Assembly: GCF_004010155.1 (NCBI RefSeq) | Contig: NZ_RRYH01000003.1 | Location: forward strand, 62,001 to 126,000 | Direction: 5' to 3' | Length of the DNA stretch: 64,000 bases | DNA from: Solirhodobacter olei | GTDB lineage: Bacteria > Pseudomonadota > Alphaproteobacteria > Rhodobacterales > Rhodobacteraceae | Shown here: positions 15,630-23,723 of the stretch, piece by piece | How positions within the stretch are numbered: the first letter of the stretch is position 1 | Layout: every line of letters begins with the position of its first letter | Translations under genes and position numbers: made by a program | The notes under the pieces: generated by a model | Told to the model about the DNA's origin: nothing | Databases searched by the model: none | Seen by the model: the letters and a program-made list of their open reading frames with translations, nothing else

Positions 15630-17203
15630 CCGTTCGGGCCAAGCGTCAGCCGCCCCTCCGCCAGCGCAACGCCGCAGGAAGGCCCGACCCAGTCGCCCGC
15701 GCCAGCGAAGGACAGCGTCTGCGCCCTTGGCGAGAGGTTGTAGAGGCAGGTCAGCGTCCGCTCGCCCAGGCTGCGCTGGAAGCCCAGCACCGGCTCGGCC
15801 AGGTCGAGGAACCGCGTCTTGCCCTGCCGCAGCACCGGCTCCGCCTGCCTGAAGGCCAGCGCCGCGCGATAGGCCGCCAGCACCGATCCCGGATCGGCCG
15901 CCTGCGCATCGACCGCCCGCGCCGCCTGGGGCGGTTTCACCGGCAGCCAGGGCCGGGCCGCCGAAAACCCCGCGTTCGGCGCCGCGGCCTCCCAGACCAT
16001 CGGCGTCCGGCAGCCGTCGCGCCCCTTGTTCTCGGGCCAGAACTTCAGCCCCGGCGGATCCGTCAGCTCCTCGTAAAGAAGGTCCGTGTCGGTCTGCCCC
16101 AGCTCCTCGCCCTGGTAGATGCCGATCGTGCCCTCGAAGCCGATGAGCATGGCGATGGCGAGCTTCGCCAGCGCCTCGGGGCTTGCGCCGTGCTTCTCCC
16201 AGCGGCTGACATGGCGGATCACGTCGTGGTTGGAGAAGCTCCACCACGGCCAGCCGTCCGGCGCGCCGGTGAAGAACCCCTCGATCAGCTTGCGGAAATG
16301 CCCGGCCGTGAAGCGCGGGCCCAGCATCTCGAAGGAATAGGCCATGTGCAGCCGGTCACTGCCGCGGGTATATTCCTCCATCACCTGCAGCGCGCGGTGG
16401 TTCTCGCCGACCTCGCCCACCATGGTGCGCGCACCGTACCGGTCGGTCAGTGCCCGCATCCGCTTCAGGAAGCCGATGTTTTCCGGCTGGGTCTTGGAAT
16501 AGATCTGGTCCTGCATGTCATAGGGGATGATCGCCGGCCGCCCGTCGGGCTGGGCATAGGGCGGGTTGGGCCTCAGCTTCGCATCGCAGAAATAGTAGTT
16601 CACGGTGTCCAGCCGGAAGCCGTCCACCCCCCGCTTCAGCCAGAATTCCATCGTCTCCAGCAGCGCGTCCTGCACCGCGGGCTGGTGGAAGTTCAGGTCC
16701 GGCTGCTCGGCCAGGAAGTTGTGCAGATAGAACTGCCGCCGCCGCGTGTCCCATTCCCAGGCCGCGCCCCCGAAATGCGACAGCCAGTTGTTCGGCGGCG
16801 TGCCATCGGCCTGCGGATCGGCCCAGACATACCAGTCGGCCTTCGGATTGGTCCGGTCCGCCCGGCTTTCCGCGAACCAGGGGTGCTTGTCGGAGGTATG
16901 CGACAGAACCTGGTCGATGATCACCTTCAGCCCCAGCGCATGGGCGCGGGTGACCAGCGCGTCGAAATCCGCCAGCGTGCCGAAGAGCGGGTCGATATCG
17001 GTGTAATCGGAGACGTCATAGCCCATGTCGGCCATGGGCGAGGTGAAGATCGGCGACAGCCAGATCGCATCCACCCCGAGCGCCGCCACATGGTCGAGCC
17101 GCCGCGTGATCCCCGGCAGGTCGCCGATGCCGTTGCCCGTGCTGTCCTGGAAAGACCGCGGATAGATCTGATAGACCGTCGCGCCCCGCCACCACTCGCT
17201 CAT
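15578..17203 (-). CDS. Alpha-glucosidase, glycoside hydrolase family 13
   Basis: 541 residues from ATG 17203. It has the GH13 barrel with all conserved regions: catalytic nucleophile Asp199 (GFRLDTVNYY), acid/base Glu264 (MVGEVGE) and transition-state Asp327 (FSNHDVIR), plus DQVLSHTSDKHPWF near 97. No signal peptide, so it should cleave imported alpha-glucosides such as maltose, trehalulose or sucrose isomers in the cytoplasm. The sequence most resembles AglA-type alpha-glucosidases, but no agl transport genes are adjacent. Its last 52 bp lie on the opposite strand of the cyclase gene. Confidence 0.88.
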   Translation of the reverse strand: MSEWWRGATVYQIYPRSFQDSTGNGIGDLPGITRRLDHVAALGVDAIWLSPIFTSPMADMGYDVSDYTDIDPLFGTLADFDALVTRAHALGLKVIIDQVLSHTSDKHPWFAESRADRTNPKADWYVWADPQADGTPPNNWLSHFGGAAWEWDTRRRQFYLHNFLAEQPDLNFHQPAVQDALLETMEFWLKRGVDGFRLDTVNYYFCDAKLRPNPPYAQPDGRPAIIPYDMQDQIYSKTQPENIGFLKRMRALTDRYGARTMVGEVGENHRALQVMEEYTRGSDRLHMAYSFEMLGPRFTAGHFRKLIEGFFTGAPDGWPWWSFSNHDVIRHVSRWEKHGASPEALAKLAIAMLIGFEGTIGIYQGEELGQTDTDLLYEELTDPPGLKFWPENKGRDGCRTPMVWEAAAPNAGFSAARPWLPVKPPQAARAVDAQAADPGSVLAAYRAALAFRQAEPVLRQGKTRFLDLAEPVLGFQRSLGERTLTCLYNLSPRAQTLSFAGAGDWVGPSCGVALAEGRLTLGPNGYGFFATTAGALPSVGG

Positions 17204-17585
17204 CTTGCCTGCCCCGTTGCTGCACCTGCACGATTTCGGCACGGTCGCACGGGCCGCGAGACCTGTCAAAGCCCTCCCGCAGGGGCCCTGCGGCGCGGCA
17301 GACATCCGCACCCACCGCCCCGCCGGGCGCTGCCCTGTCTTCCGGCGGGACGGTGGGGAGGAGGCCGCCCGAACCCCGGGGAGAGAGATCTCCGGTCACG
17401 GGCGTGCATCTGCCCCGAAGGGGCGCTGGGAAGGGGGGAGAGGCGAGGGAAGGCGGGGCGGAATTGCCGGAAATGCGCCTCTGAATCGCGATTTCCGGCA
17501 ATTCGAATTTAATTCTCGGTAACCCGAGTCCCGCCCGCGCCGGAATTCCGCGGCGCAATTCCCGTGGCGGGAATGACGGGACGCC
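17204..17585. other. Intergenic region with a 14-bp inverted repeat hairpin
   Basis: No gene seen. The notable structure is GAATTGCCGGAAAT at 17461-17474 and its perfect complement ATTTCCGGCAATTC at 17491-17504, separated by 16 bases that can pair partly. CGGAATTCCG (17541-17550) is a further palindrome. The arms are AT-richer than the genome average. It may be a protein-binding site, a bidirectional terminator, or a small structured RNA; no U-tract is present. Confidence 0.5.
17558..17574 (-). terminator. Hairpin downstream of the 56-residue gene
   Basis: ATTCCCG-TGG-CGGGAAT, seven-base arms with a three-base loop, 11 bp past the stop of the small leftward gene. No clear U-tract. It is a plausible 3' end for that mRNA. 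Confidence 0.4.
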
Positions 17586-17756
17586 TCAGAAGGCGAAGAT
17601 GTTCTTGTTCGGGTCGTGCCGGCGGGACAGGAAGAACAGCTTCGCGTTGGCCGAGTTGCGGCCCGAGCGGCTGACGCCAGCACCGGCGTTGTGGTCGAGC
17701 GTGCGGAGGGCGGAGATGCGACCCTGGCGGGCTTTTTCAGCAAAGTTCTCGATCAT
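17586..17756 (-). CDS. Small basic protein, 56 residues, unknown function
   Basis: ATG 17756 is preceded by AGGAGA at the right spacing, and a TATAAC-type -10 element lies at 17800-17805 on the same strand, so this is likely a real gene though short. The product begins MIENFAEKARQGRISALRTL, is rich in Arg/Lys/Asn/Ser, and ends NKNIFAF. It has no signal peptide or membrane segment. Size, charge and strong ribosome site resemble small regulatory or nucleic-acid-binding proteins, but I do not recognise the family. It stands alone between the alpha-glucosidase and the ABC importer. Confidence 0.6.
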   Translation of the reverse strand: MIENFAEKARQGRISALRTLDHNAGAGVSRSGRNSANAKLFFLSRRHDPNKNIFAF

Positions 17757-18123
17757 GGCAGTTCTCCTGGCAGAGATGGTTCGGGTGCGTTTTCAGTGTG
17801 TTATACCCGGATTACCCGGGCGTTGTTGTCGTTTTCGGGCCTTGGCGCCGTTCCGGGTGGCATCTGCCTCCGTGCCGTCGCCTGCCTTCTGACACCCACT
17901 ATGCCGTCCGATTCGAGGCGCAATTATGTGCGCCGCTTGTTATGACCTAGGAGAAGTCATGCGCAATCATGGCGGAACGAAGACACAATGCATTCGTTCC
18001 GTTAAGCTGACAATTTTTCATTTATTCTCCGGAATATGGCGCGCAATTGGCCTCGGGAAGAAATTCCCGTGCCATGCCCATTCGAATTTGTTCGGAATTG
18101 GACAGCCCCGAGGGGCGGCCGGA
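17757..18123. other. Intergenic region upstream of the small gene
   Basis: No convincing gene. It contains the leftward promoter region of the 56-residue gene (TATAAC at 17800-17805 on the minus strand, inside CCCGG-ATTA-CCCGG repeats) and a 9-bp inverted repeat CGGAACGAA (17973-17981) / TTCGTTCCG (17993-18001). A rightward ATG at 17959 with AGGAGA in front exists, but its frame runs into the ABC ATPase gene on the other strand with no coding character. Confidence 0.4.
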
Positions 18124-18903
18124 TCAGCCGCGATCGGCGATCACGGCCTCCTCGTGCATCAGGCCCAGGACCTCGCGCTTCAGCGCCATGAAGGGCTCCG
18201 ATGTCAGCGCCTCGATCCCCCGCGGCCGCTCCATCTCGACCGGGATGGAGCGTTTGATCCGGCCCGGCCGGGCCGTCATCACATGCACCACGTCGCCAAG
18301 AAAGATCGCCTCGTCGATGTCATGGGTGATGAACAGCACGGTCTTGCGGTGCTTCTGCCAGATCGACAGAAGAAGCTCCTGCATCAGCTGCCGGGTCTGG
18401 CTGTCGAGCGCGCCGAAGGGCTCGTCCATCAGAAGGATCCTCGGATCGTTGGCCAGCGCGCGGGCCAGCGCCACGCGCTGCCGCATCCCGCCCGAAAGCT
18501 CGTTCGGATAGCTCTTCTCGAAGCCGGCAAGGCCGACCTGTGCGATCAGCTCGTCGGCGATCCGCCCGCTCTCGGCCGGGCCCTTCCGCTTCAGCTTCGG
18601 CCCGAACATGACGTTGTCGCGCACCGTCAGCCAGGGGAAGAGCGTATAGCTCTGGAACACCATCCCGCGCTCGGCCGAGGGCCCGCGGATCGGCTTTCCG
18701 TCCAGCGTCATCTGGCCGGAGGTTGCCTCCTGCAGCCCGGCGACGAGCCGCAGGAGCGTGGACTTGCCGCAGCCCGAGGGCCCGACGATGACAGAGAACA
18801 TGTTGTCCTCCACCCCGAGGGAAACCCTGTCGAGCGCCAGCACGGCGGGCTTGCGCTTGGGGGTGAAGCGGACGGTGACGTCGGTGATGTCGAGAAAAGC
18901 CAT
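18124..18903 (-). CDS. NitT/TauT-type ABC transporter ATP-binding protein
   Basis: 259 residues from ATG 18903. Walker [10 protein letters not shown] near 39-47, Q-loop FQSYTLFPW, signature LSGGMRQRVALARAL, Walker B ILLMDEPFGALD and the switch histidine ITHD are all present. The sequence falls with SsuB/TauB/NrtD ATPases. It energises the adjacent permease (stop at 18905, one base apart) and works with the binding protein upstream. Substrate of the system is unknown. Confidence 0.9.
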   Translation of the reverse strand: MAFLDITDVTVRFTPKRKPAVLALDRVSLGVEDNMFSVIVGPSGCGKSTLLRLVAGLQEATSGQMTLDGKPIRGPSAERGMVFQSYTLFPWLTVRDNVMFGPKLKRKGPAESGRIADELIAQVGLAGFEKSYPNELSGGMRQRVALARALANDPRILLMDEPFGALDSQTRQLMQELLLSIWQKHRKTVLFITHDIDEAIFLGDVVHVMTARPGRIKRSIPVEMERPRGIEALTSEPFMALKREVLGLMHEEAVIADRG

Positions 18904-18904
18904 A

Positions 18905-19696
18905 TCAGAACTCGGCCGACCAGGGCAGCAGGCGCCGGCGGGCAAATTTGAAGATCATGTCGGTAATCAGACCCAGAATCCCGATGGTGAAGACGCCAAG
19001 CAGGATCACGTCGGTGAAAAGCCCGCGCATCGCGTTCAGGATCATGTAGCCGAGGCCGGAGTTCGCGGCGACGAGCTCTGCCACCACCAGATAGGTCCAG
19101 GCCCAGCCCATTGTGACGCGCAGGTTGTCCATCACCCCTGGCATGCAGGCCGGCAGCAGGACGCGCCAGATCACCTGCCGTTTCGTGGCGCCCAGCGTGT
19201 AGGAGCAGTCGATCAGATCCTTCGACACCCGCGCGGAAACATCAGAGATCAGGATGAGTTGCTGGAAGAACGTGCCAAGGAAGATCACCATGATCTTCTG
19301 CTCCACCCCGATCCCGATCCACAGGATCAGCAGCGGGATCAGCGCCGAGACGGGGATGTAGCGCATGAAGCCGGTGATCGGCTCGATCAGCGCCTCCACC
19401 ACCTTGAAGCTTCCCATCAGGATGCCCAGCGGCACCGACAGGACCGAGGCGAACAGGAAACCCAGCAGGATCACCGTCAGGCTCGCCTCGGTATTGTCGA
19501 GAAGCGAACCGTTGCCGATCCGCTTGATCGCCGCCGCCGCCACCTGGTCGGGCGGGGCAAGGAAATCCGGCGGGGTGAACCCGCCGTAGGTGAGCAGGCA
19601 CCACAGCCCGAAGACGACCGCCACCGAGGCGATGCCGAGACTCACGTAGAGAGGCCGAGGAATCTCGACCTTCGGAGCGAAGTAATTCTGGGCCAT
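18905..19696 (-). CDS. NitT/TauT-type ABC transporter permease
   Basis: 263 residues with six hydrophobic segments; first at about 17-36. The EAA loop for contact with the ATPase is CSYTLGATKRQVIWRVLLPACMPGVMDNLR near 165-195. Family of SsuC/TauC. Genes run binding protein, permease, ATPase with gaps of 16 bp and 1 bp, so one operon. Confidence 0.9.
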   Translation of the reverse strand: MAQNYFAPKVEIPRPLYVSLGIASVAVVFGLWCLLTYGGFTPPDFLAPPDQVAAAAIKRIGNGSLLDNTEASLTVILLGFLFASVLSVPLGILMGSFKVVEALIEPITGFMRYIPVSALIPLLILWIGIGVEQKIMVIFLGTFFQQLILISDVSARVSKDLIDCSYTLGATKRQVIWRVLLPACMPGVMDNLRVTMGWAWTYLVVAELVAANSGLGYMILNAMRGLFTDVILLGVFTIGILGLITDMIFKFARRRLLPWSAEF

Positions 19697-19712
19697 GCTG
19701 CCTGCCGATGCC

Positions 19713-20693
19713 TTACTGAACGATGCCGAAGGTGATCAGGTCCGCCGGCGGCACGGAGACATCGCTCAGCCCTGCCTGCTTGTTGATCTCTTCTGCATCC
19801 GCGATCGTCTTGGTGATCGTGCCCGGGGCGGCCTTGGTTCCCATGAAGGACTTGTTCATCGCCGCGTCGTAATAGATGACGCCCGCGCGGGTCTCGGCGA
19901 AGGTCTTCGGGTCGTCCAGCCAGCCGCCCACGCCCTTGGCCATGATCTTGTCGGCCGCTTCAACGTGGGTCTTCTGCCATTCGACGGCCTTGGCCCAGGC
20001 GGCATAGAGCTTCTTCAGCTCCTCGGGATGCGCCTTGGCGAACTTGTCGGTGGTGGTGATGATGTCGGTGATCAGCCCCGGCGTGGTGGAGCTGTCGATC
20101 AGCAGGTGCCCGCCCTTGGCCTGCTTGCCGCGGGTCAGCCAGGGCTCCCAGGTCACCGCCGCGTCAAGCCGCCCGGCCACGAAGGCCGCGCCCGCGTCGC
20201 CCGCGGTCATGTTCTGGGTCTGCACGTCCTTCAGCGTCAGCCCGGCGCGCTTCAGCAGCACCGCAAGGAAGAACTGGCTCACCGACCCCTCGGCATAGCC
20301 GACCTTCTTGCCCTTCAGCTGGGCCACCGAGGTGATCGAATCCTTCGCCACGATGCCGTCGCCGCCATGGCTGTCGTCCATCGCGAAGACATAGGTCAGC
20401 GGGTGATCCTTGGAATAGAAGTTCAGCACCGTGTCGATGGTGGTCGCCGCAAGGTCGATCCGGTCGGCGATCAGCGCCGGCATCCGGGTTTTCGGGTCCT
20501 CCATCTTCAAGAGGTTCACCTCCAGCCCCTCATCCTTGAAGAACCCCTGGGCCTGGGCGATGTAGAGCGGCCCGTAGCCGACCCAGGTCGACAGCCCGAT
20601 CGACAGCTTCGCCGCCTGGGCAAGGCCCGTCCCCGAGACGGTGACGAGCGCAGCAAGCGCAAGCGCCCGCAACGAACGCGAATGAACCGACAT
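19713..20693 (-). CDS. NitT/TauT-family ABC transporter substrate-binding protein
   Basis: 326 residues from ATG 20693, with AGGAGA six bases upstream. Residues 1-25 are a signal peptide cut after AQA. The mature protein begins KLSIGLSTWVGYGPLYIAQAQGFF, the entry of NMT1/SsuA/TauA-like binding proteins; GDAGAAFVAGRLDAAVTWEPW is the second typical block. Ligands in this family include sulfonates, nitrate/urea-type molecules and pyrimidine precursors, and I cannot choose. First gene of the leftward importer operon; its promoter lies within 20694-20873. Confidence 0.85.
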   Translation of the reverse strand: MSVHSRSLRALALAALVTVSGTGLAQAAKLSIGLSTWVGYGPLYIAQAQGFFKDEGLEVNLLKMEDPKTRMPALIADRIDLAATTIDTVLNFYSKDHPLTYVFAMDDSHGGDGIVAKDSITSVAQLKGKKVGYAEGSVSQFFLAVLLKRAGLTLKDVQTQNMTAGDAGAAFVAGRLDAAVTWEPWLTRGKQAKGGHLLIDSSTTPGLITDIITTTDKFAKAHPEELKKLYAAWAKAVEWQKTHVEAADKIMAKGVGGWLDDPKTFAETRAGVIYYDAAMNKSFMGTKAAPGTITKTIADAEEINKQAGLSDVSVPPADLITFGIVQ

Positions 20694-20873
20694 TTCGATC
20701 TCTCCTGTTGTTTCGTTTGTCATTGGCGCCGGTTCCGTCTTCGCGCGGCCGGTCGCTTCCGCCGGGCAGAGCGGGCCCGGCATCACGAACGCTAGAGCGG
20801 ATTTGATTGCCGGGCAACGACTCACCCGCAGGCGGCTGACGAGCCGTTAAGCCTTTGGTCAAAAAAGAGGCGC

Positions 20874-21326
20874 TCAGCCCCGCCCGCCGAGAAATCTTTC
20901 GAATGCCATCAGCGTCTCGTCGGAGACATGATGCTCGATGCCCTCCGCGTCGCGCTCGGCCGATTCGGGCGGGACCCCCACCGCGATCAGAAGATCCACC
21001 ACCACCCGGTGGCGAGAGCGCACGCGCTCGGCCATCTCGGCGCCCGCCTCGGTCAGGAAAACCCCGCGATAGGGGCGGGAGACGGCCAGCCCCTCGCGCT
21101 TCAGCCGGGCCACGGCCTTGGTCGCGGTCGGATGCGCGACGCCCATCAGCCGGGCGATGTCGGTGATCCGCGCCTCGCCATGCTCGCGGATCAGGTCGTC
21201 GATCATCTCGGTGTAGTCTTCCAGCAGCGCCTGCGCCTGCGCGGTGCGCGCCTGGCTGAAGCGTTCCGCCTGGGCGGCGGCCAGTGCCGGATCGTCGGGA
21301 TCGGCGGGGGGTTCGTGGGTCATCAT
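20874..21326 (-). CDS. mntR: Manganese-responsive regulator, DtxR/MntR family
   Basis: 150 residues. The winged HTH at about 38-95 contains ARITDIARLMGVAHPTATKAVARLKREGLA, and the wing YRGVFLTEAG is DtxR-like. The second half carries metal-ligand-type residues in SRHRVVVDLL and EGIEHHVSDETL, as in MntR. No SH3-like third domain, as usual for MntR. Divergent from mntH with a MntR-like box between them, so it very likely represses mntH when Mn2+ is plentiful. A second ATG at 21323 is possible. Confidence 0.88.
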   Translation of the reverse strand: MMTHEPPADPDDPALAAAQAERFSQARTAQAQALLEDYTEMIDDLIREHGEARITDIARLMGVAHPTATKAVARLKREGLAVSRPYRGVFLTEAGAEMAERVRSRHRVVVDLLIAVGVPPESAERDAEGIEHHVSDETLMAFERFLGGRG

Positions 21327-21459
21327 GACCGCTCCGTCGGTTGCCCCGGGCGGCCTTGGCCGGCGGCGGAAGAGTGGGCCGAGACCATACGGCGGCAGCC
21401 CGGCCTTGTAAACGACGCTGTCACCACAATGTGACGCCGGGGCTAATGCCGGTGCCCCA

Positions 21460-21487
21460 TTGACAAGGTTGTAGCCAAGGCTACATT
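21460..21487 (+). promoter_or_regulatory. mntH promoter with MntR-like operator
   Basis: TTGACA (21460-21465) and TACATT (21482-21487) are spaced 16 bp as -35 and -10. Between and overlapping them is the perfect inverted repeat TGTAGCC-AA-GGCTACA (21470-21485). Its core TAGCCAAGGCTA differs by one base from TAGCAAAGGCTA, the core of the E. coli MntR box as I recall it. Repression by the adjacent mntR product is the natural reading. Confidence 0.65.
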
Positions 21488-21523
21488 TCGGAGCCAGGGC
21501 AGCCGGGACCGCGAGACAGGCAT

Positions 21524-22816
21524 ATGAGCGACACGTCGATGACCAGCCGCACCCAGCAGCGGATTGCCGAGGTGCTGGCGGGCAGGGGCGGGGGCATCCG
21601 CTCCATGCTGGTCTTTGCCGGGCCGGCGGTGATCGCCTCGATCGCCTACATGGACCCCGGCAATTACGCGACGAACATCCAGGCGGGCTCCGGCTACGGC
21701 TTCAGCCTGCTCTGGGTCGTGCTGATGGCGAACCTGATCGCCATGCTGTTTCAGGCGCTCTCGGCCAAGCTCGGCATCGTCACCGGCCGCAACCTGGCCG
21801 AAATCTGCGCCGACCAGTTCTCCCGCCCCGTGGTGATCGTGCTGTGGCTCGTCAGCGAGATCGCGGCAATGGCCACCGACCTTGCCGAATTCCTCGGCGG
21901 CGCGCTTGGCCTCGCGCTGCTCTTCAACCTGCCGCTGCTCGCGGGGATGGGCGTCACCGCCATCGTCACCTACGTGATCCTGCTGGTCGAGGGCCGCGGC
22001 TTCCGCCCGATGGAGCTGGTGATAACCGCCTTCGTCGCGATCATCGGCCTCTGCTACCTGGCGGAGCTCTTCATCGCGCCCATCGACTGGGCCGCGGCCG
22101 GCACCGGCCTCGTCGTGCCGAGGATCCCCGACGCGGCGGCGCTGACCATCACGGTCGGCATCATCGGCGCCACCGTCATGCCGCATGCGATCTTCCTGCA
22201 TTCCGGGCTGACGCAGCACCGGGCGGTCGCGCGCAATGACGCCGACCGGCGAAAGCTCGTGCGCTTCTCCAATGTCGAGGTCGTCCTCGCCCTCGGTGTC
22301 GCTGGCATGATCAACATGGCGATGGTGATGATGGCCGCCGCCGCCTTCCACGCCGGCCATTCCGAGGTGGCCGAGATCGAGACCGCCTATCATTCGCTGA
22401 CCCCGCTTCTGGGCGGCTTCGCGGCGGCGGTCTTCCTGGTGTCGCTGATCTCCTCGGGCATCTCCTCCTCGGTCGTCGGCACGATGGCGGGGCAGATGAT
22501 CATGCAGGGCTTCGTGCGCTTCACGATCCCGATCTGGCTGCGCCGTCTGGTGACGATGATCCCGGCCTTCGTGGTGGTCGCCCTCGGGGTGGACGCGACC
22601 CGCGCGCTGGTGATGAGCCAGGTGGTTCTGTCCATCGCGCTGCCGGTGCCGATGGTGGCGCTGGTGATCTTCACCAACCGGCGCGACCTGATGGGCGACT
22701 TCGCCAACGGCCCGGCGGTGCGGGTTCTGGCGGTAATCGGTGCCGGGGCGGTGCTGCTGCTGAACGCCGTGCTGATCGCCCAGGTCGTCGGCGTGCCGAT
22801 CCCCTTCCTCGCCTGA
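21524..22816 (+). CDS. mntH: Nramp-family Mn2+/divalent metal transporter
   Basis: 430 residues with about eleven membrane helices. The two metal-binding helices are intact: DPGN at 44-47 in helix 1 and MPH at 219-221 in helix 6 (ATVMPHAIFLHS). These define Nramp transporters that bring Mn2+, and to a lesser degree Fe2+, in with protons. Divergent from mntR and preceded by a palindrome in the promoter. An 18-bp palindrome follows the stop. Confidence 0.92.
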   Translation: MSDTSMTSRTQQRIAEVLAGRGGGIRSMLVFAGPAVIASIAYMDPGNYATNIQAGSGYGFSLLWVVLMANLIAMLFQALSAKLGIVTGRNLAEICADQFSRPVVIVLWLVSEIAAMATDLAEFLGGALGLALLFNLPLLAGMGVTAIVTYVILLVEGRGFRPMELVITAFVAIIGLCYLAELFIAPIDWAAAGTGLVVPRIPDAAALTITVGIIGATVMPHAIFLHSGLTQHRAVARNDADRRKLVRFSNVEVVLALGVAGMINMAMVMMAAAAFHAGHSEVAEIETAYHSLTPLLGGFAAAVFLVSLISSGISSSVVGTMAGQMIMQGFVRFTIPIWLRRLVTMIPAFVVVALGVDATRALVMSQVVLSIALPVPMVALVIFTNRRDLMGDFANGPAVRVLAVIGAGAVLLLNAVLIAQVVGVPIPFLA

Positions 22817-22834
22817 CCGGCCCGGCCGGGCCGG
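22817..22834 (+). terminator. Palindrome at the end of mntH
   Basis: CCGGCCCGGCCGGGCCGG is a perfect 18-bp palindrome starting one base past the mntH stop codon. It can fold as a tight hairpin. No U-tract follows, so rho-independent termination is uncertain. Confidence 0.4.
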
Positions 22835-23051
22835 ACGCTCAGGGGCGGGGCGCCGGGGCGGGCGTCGAGAGGGGTGTTGCGCAAACCGGCCCCCCACCGT
22901 CCCGGTTTTCGGTATTTTACGGTGCGAAAGCGGTGTGAAATCTGTGCTGAATCGGCAGGGGATTTTTCAGGCCGCATCAGCGCCTTGCGCACGCCGCGTG
23001 CCGACCCCCGAAAATGGATCGACCGGGCCCCCGCCTGCGGGAAACCCGGTC

Positions 23052-23075
23052 GTATCGTGGTATCGTGGTATCGTG
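23052..23075. repeat. Three tandem copies of GTATCGTG
   Basis: GTATCGTG is repeated three times without spacers in the 288-bp gap between mntH and the DUF1127 genes. It sits just past the end of the leftward DUF1127 pair, followed by GGGCCC-TTTC-GGGCCC, which could be the terminator of that pair. Too short for a CRISPR; probably a simple slippage repeat. Confidence 0.6.
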
Positions 23076-23104
23076 CCTCGGGCCCTTTCGGGCCCCGGCC
23101 GTCT

Positions 23105-23338
23105 TCAGGCAGCCCGCGGCAGCTTGCGCGCGACTTCCTGCAGGGCGATCTCATGGAACATCGAGGGGCTGATGCCCAGGTCCATCATCTCGCGTTCGTC
23201 AAGCTGGCTGAGTTCCGAAAGCGCCCGCTCGTAGATCCGGCGCCGCGCCCGGGCAGTACGCCAGGTCTCGCGGAGGGCCGCAATCTTGTGGGTGATCGAG
23301 CCGCGGTTTTCGCTCAGCGTCGTGGTGGTAGCAGTCAT
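23105..23338 (-). CDS. DUF1127 small protein
   Basis: 77 residues from ATG 23338, with GGAGG eight bases upstream. The C-terminal half has the DUF1127 pattern: RIYERALSELSQLDEREMMDLGISPSMFHEIALQEV. DUF1127 proteins are small, basic and arginine-rich; some, such as CcaF1 of Rhodobacter sphaeroides, bind RNA and affect small-RNA maturation. Whether this one does so is unknown. It lies 17 bp after a second DUF1127 gene, so both are in one leftward transcript. Confidence 0.88.
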   Translation of the reverse strand: MTATTTTLSENRGSITHKIAALRETWRTARARRRIYERALSELSQLDEREMMDLGISPSMFHEIALQEVARKLPRAA

Positions 23339-23355
23339 CTTGCGATCCTCCGGGT

Positions 23356-23562
23356 TCAGGCTTCGGCGGACGCTTCGGAGGCGACGTCGCGAAGCATGCC
23401 GCGGACCAGTCCGATGTCTTCCAGCTCGCGGTCGCTCAGGGCCGAAAGCTCATTGTAAACGCGGACATAGACCGCGTGGCGGCGCAGCTTGGCGCGCAGT
23501 TGGGCGAACAGCCCGAGGCCGGAGTTTGCCGGCAGGTTGGTGGTCAGGGTGGTCATCGTCAT
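23356..23562 (-). CDS. DUF1127 small protein
   Basis: 68 residues from ATG 23562 (a second ATG two codons later is possible). The sequence RVYNELSALSDRELEDIGLVRGMLRDVASEA is the DUF1127 signature, preceded by a basic segment RAKLRRHAVYV. It is the first gene of the tandem DUF1127 pair and resembles its neighbour only in this domain, so they are old paralogues or independent family members. Upstream 23563-23723 separates it from the end of emrB and must hold its promoter. Confidence 0.88.
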   Translation of the reverse strand: MTMTTLTTNLPANSGLGLFAQLRAKLRRHAVYVRVYNELSALSDRELEDIGLVRGMLRDVASEASAEA

Positions 23563-23723
23563 TTCCGTTTCTGCAGTCTTTTTTCTGCACTGCAGAAATA
23601 GGCTTTTCCACAGGAAATCGAAGGGGGATAAAGAGCATTCCCGTCATGCTTCCGACGCATGGCCTCGACGCTGTGCGCAGGGCTGAGGGGCCATGGGGGG
23701 TGTGCTGGGAAGGGGCGGGCGGG

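Noticed and set aside
17959-18123. Rightward gene starting at ATG 17959 behind AGGAGA
   Set aside because: The frame runs straight into sequence antisense to the ABC ATPase gene and encodes nothing recognisable; no terminator or coding bias supports it.
20847-20862. Second RutR-like site (TTAAGCCTTTGGTCAA) upstream of the NitT/TauT-type binding protein
   Set aside because: Only the right half TGGTCAA is exact; the left half matches poorly, the site is more than 150 bp from the start codon and next to the end of mntR. Exact 7-mers are expected by chance several times in 64 kb.
23052-23075. CRISPR-like short repeats
   Set aside because: Units are 8 bp and directly adjacent, with no spacers and no cas genes.
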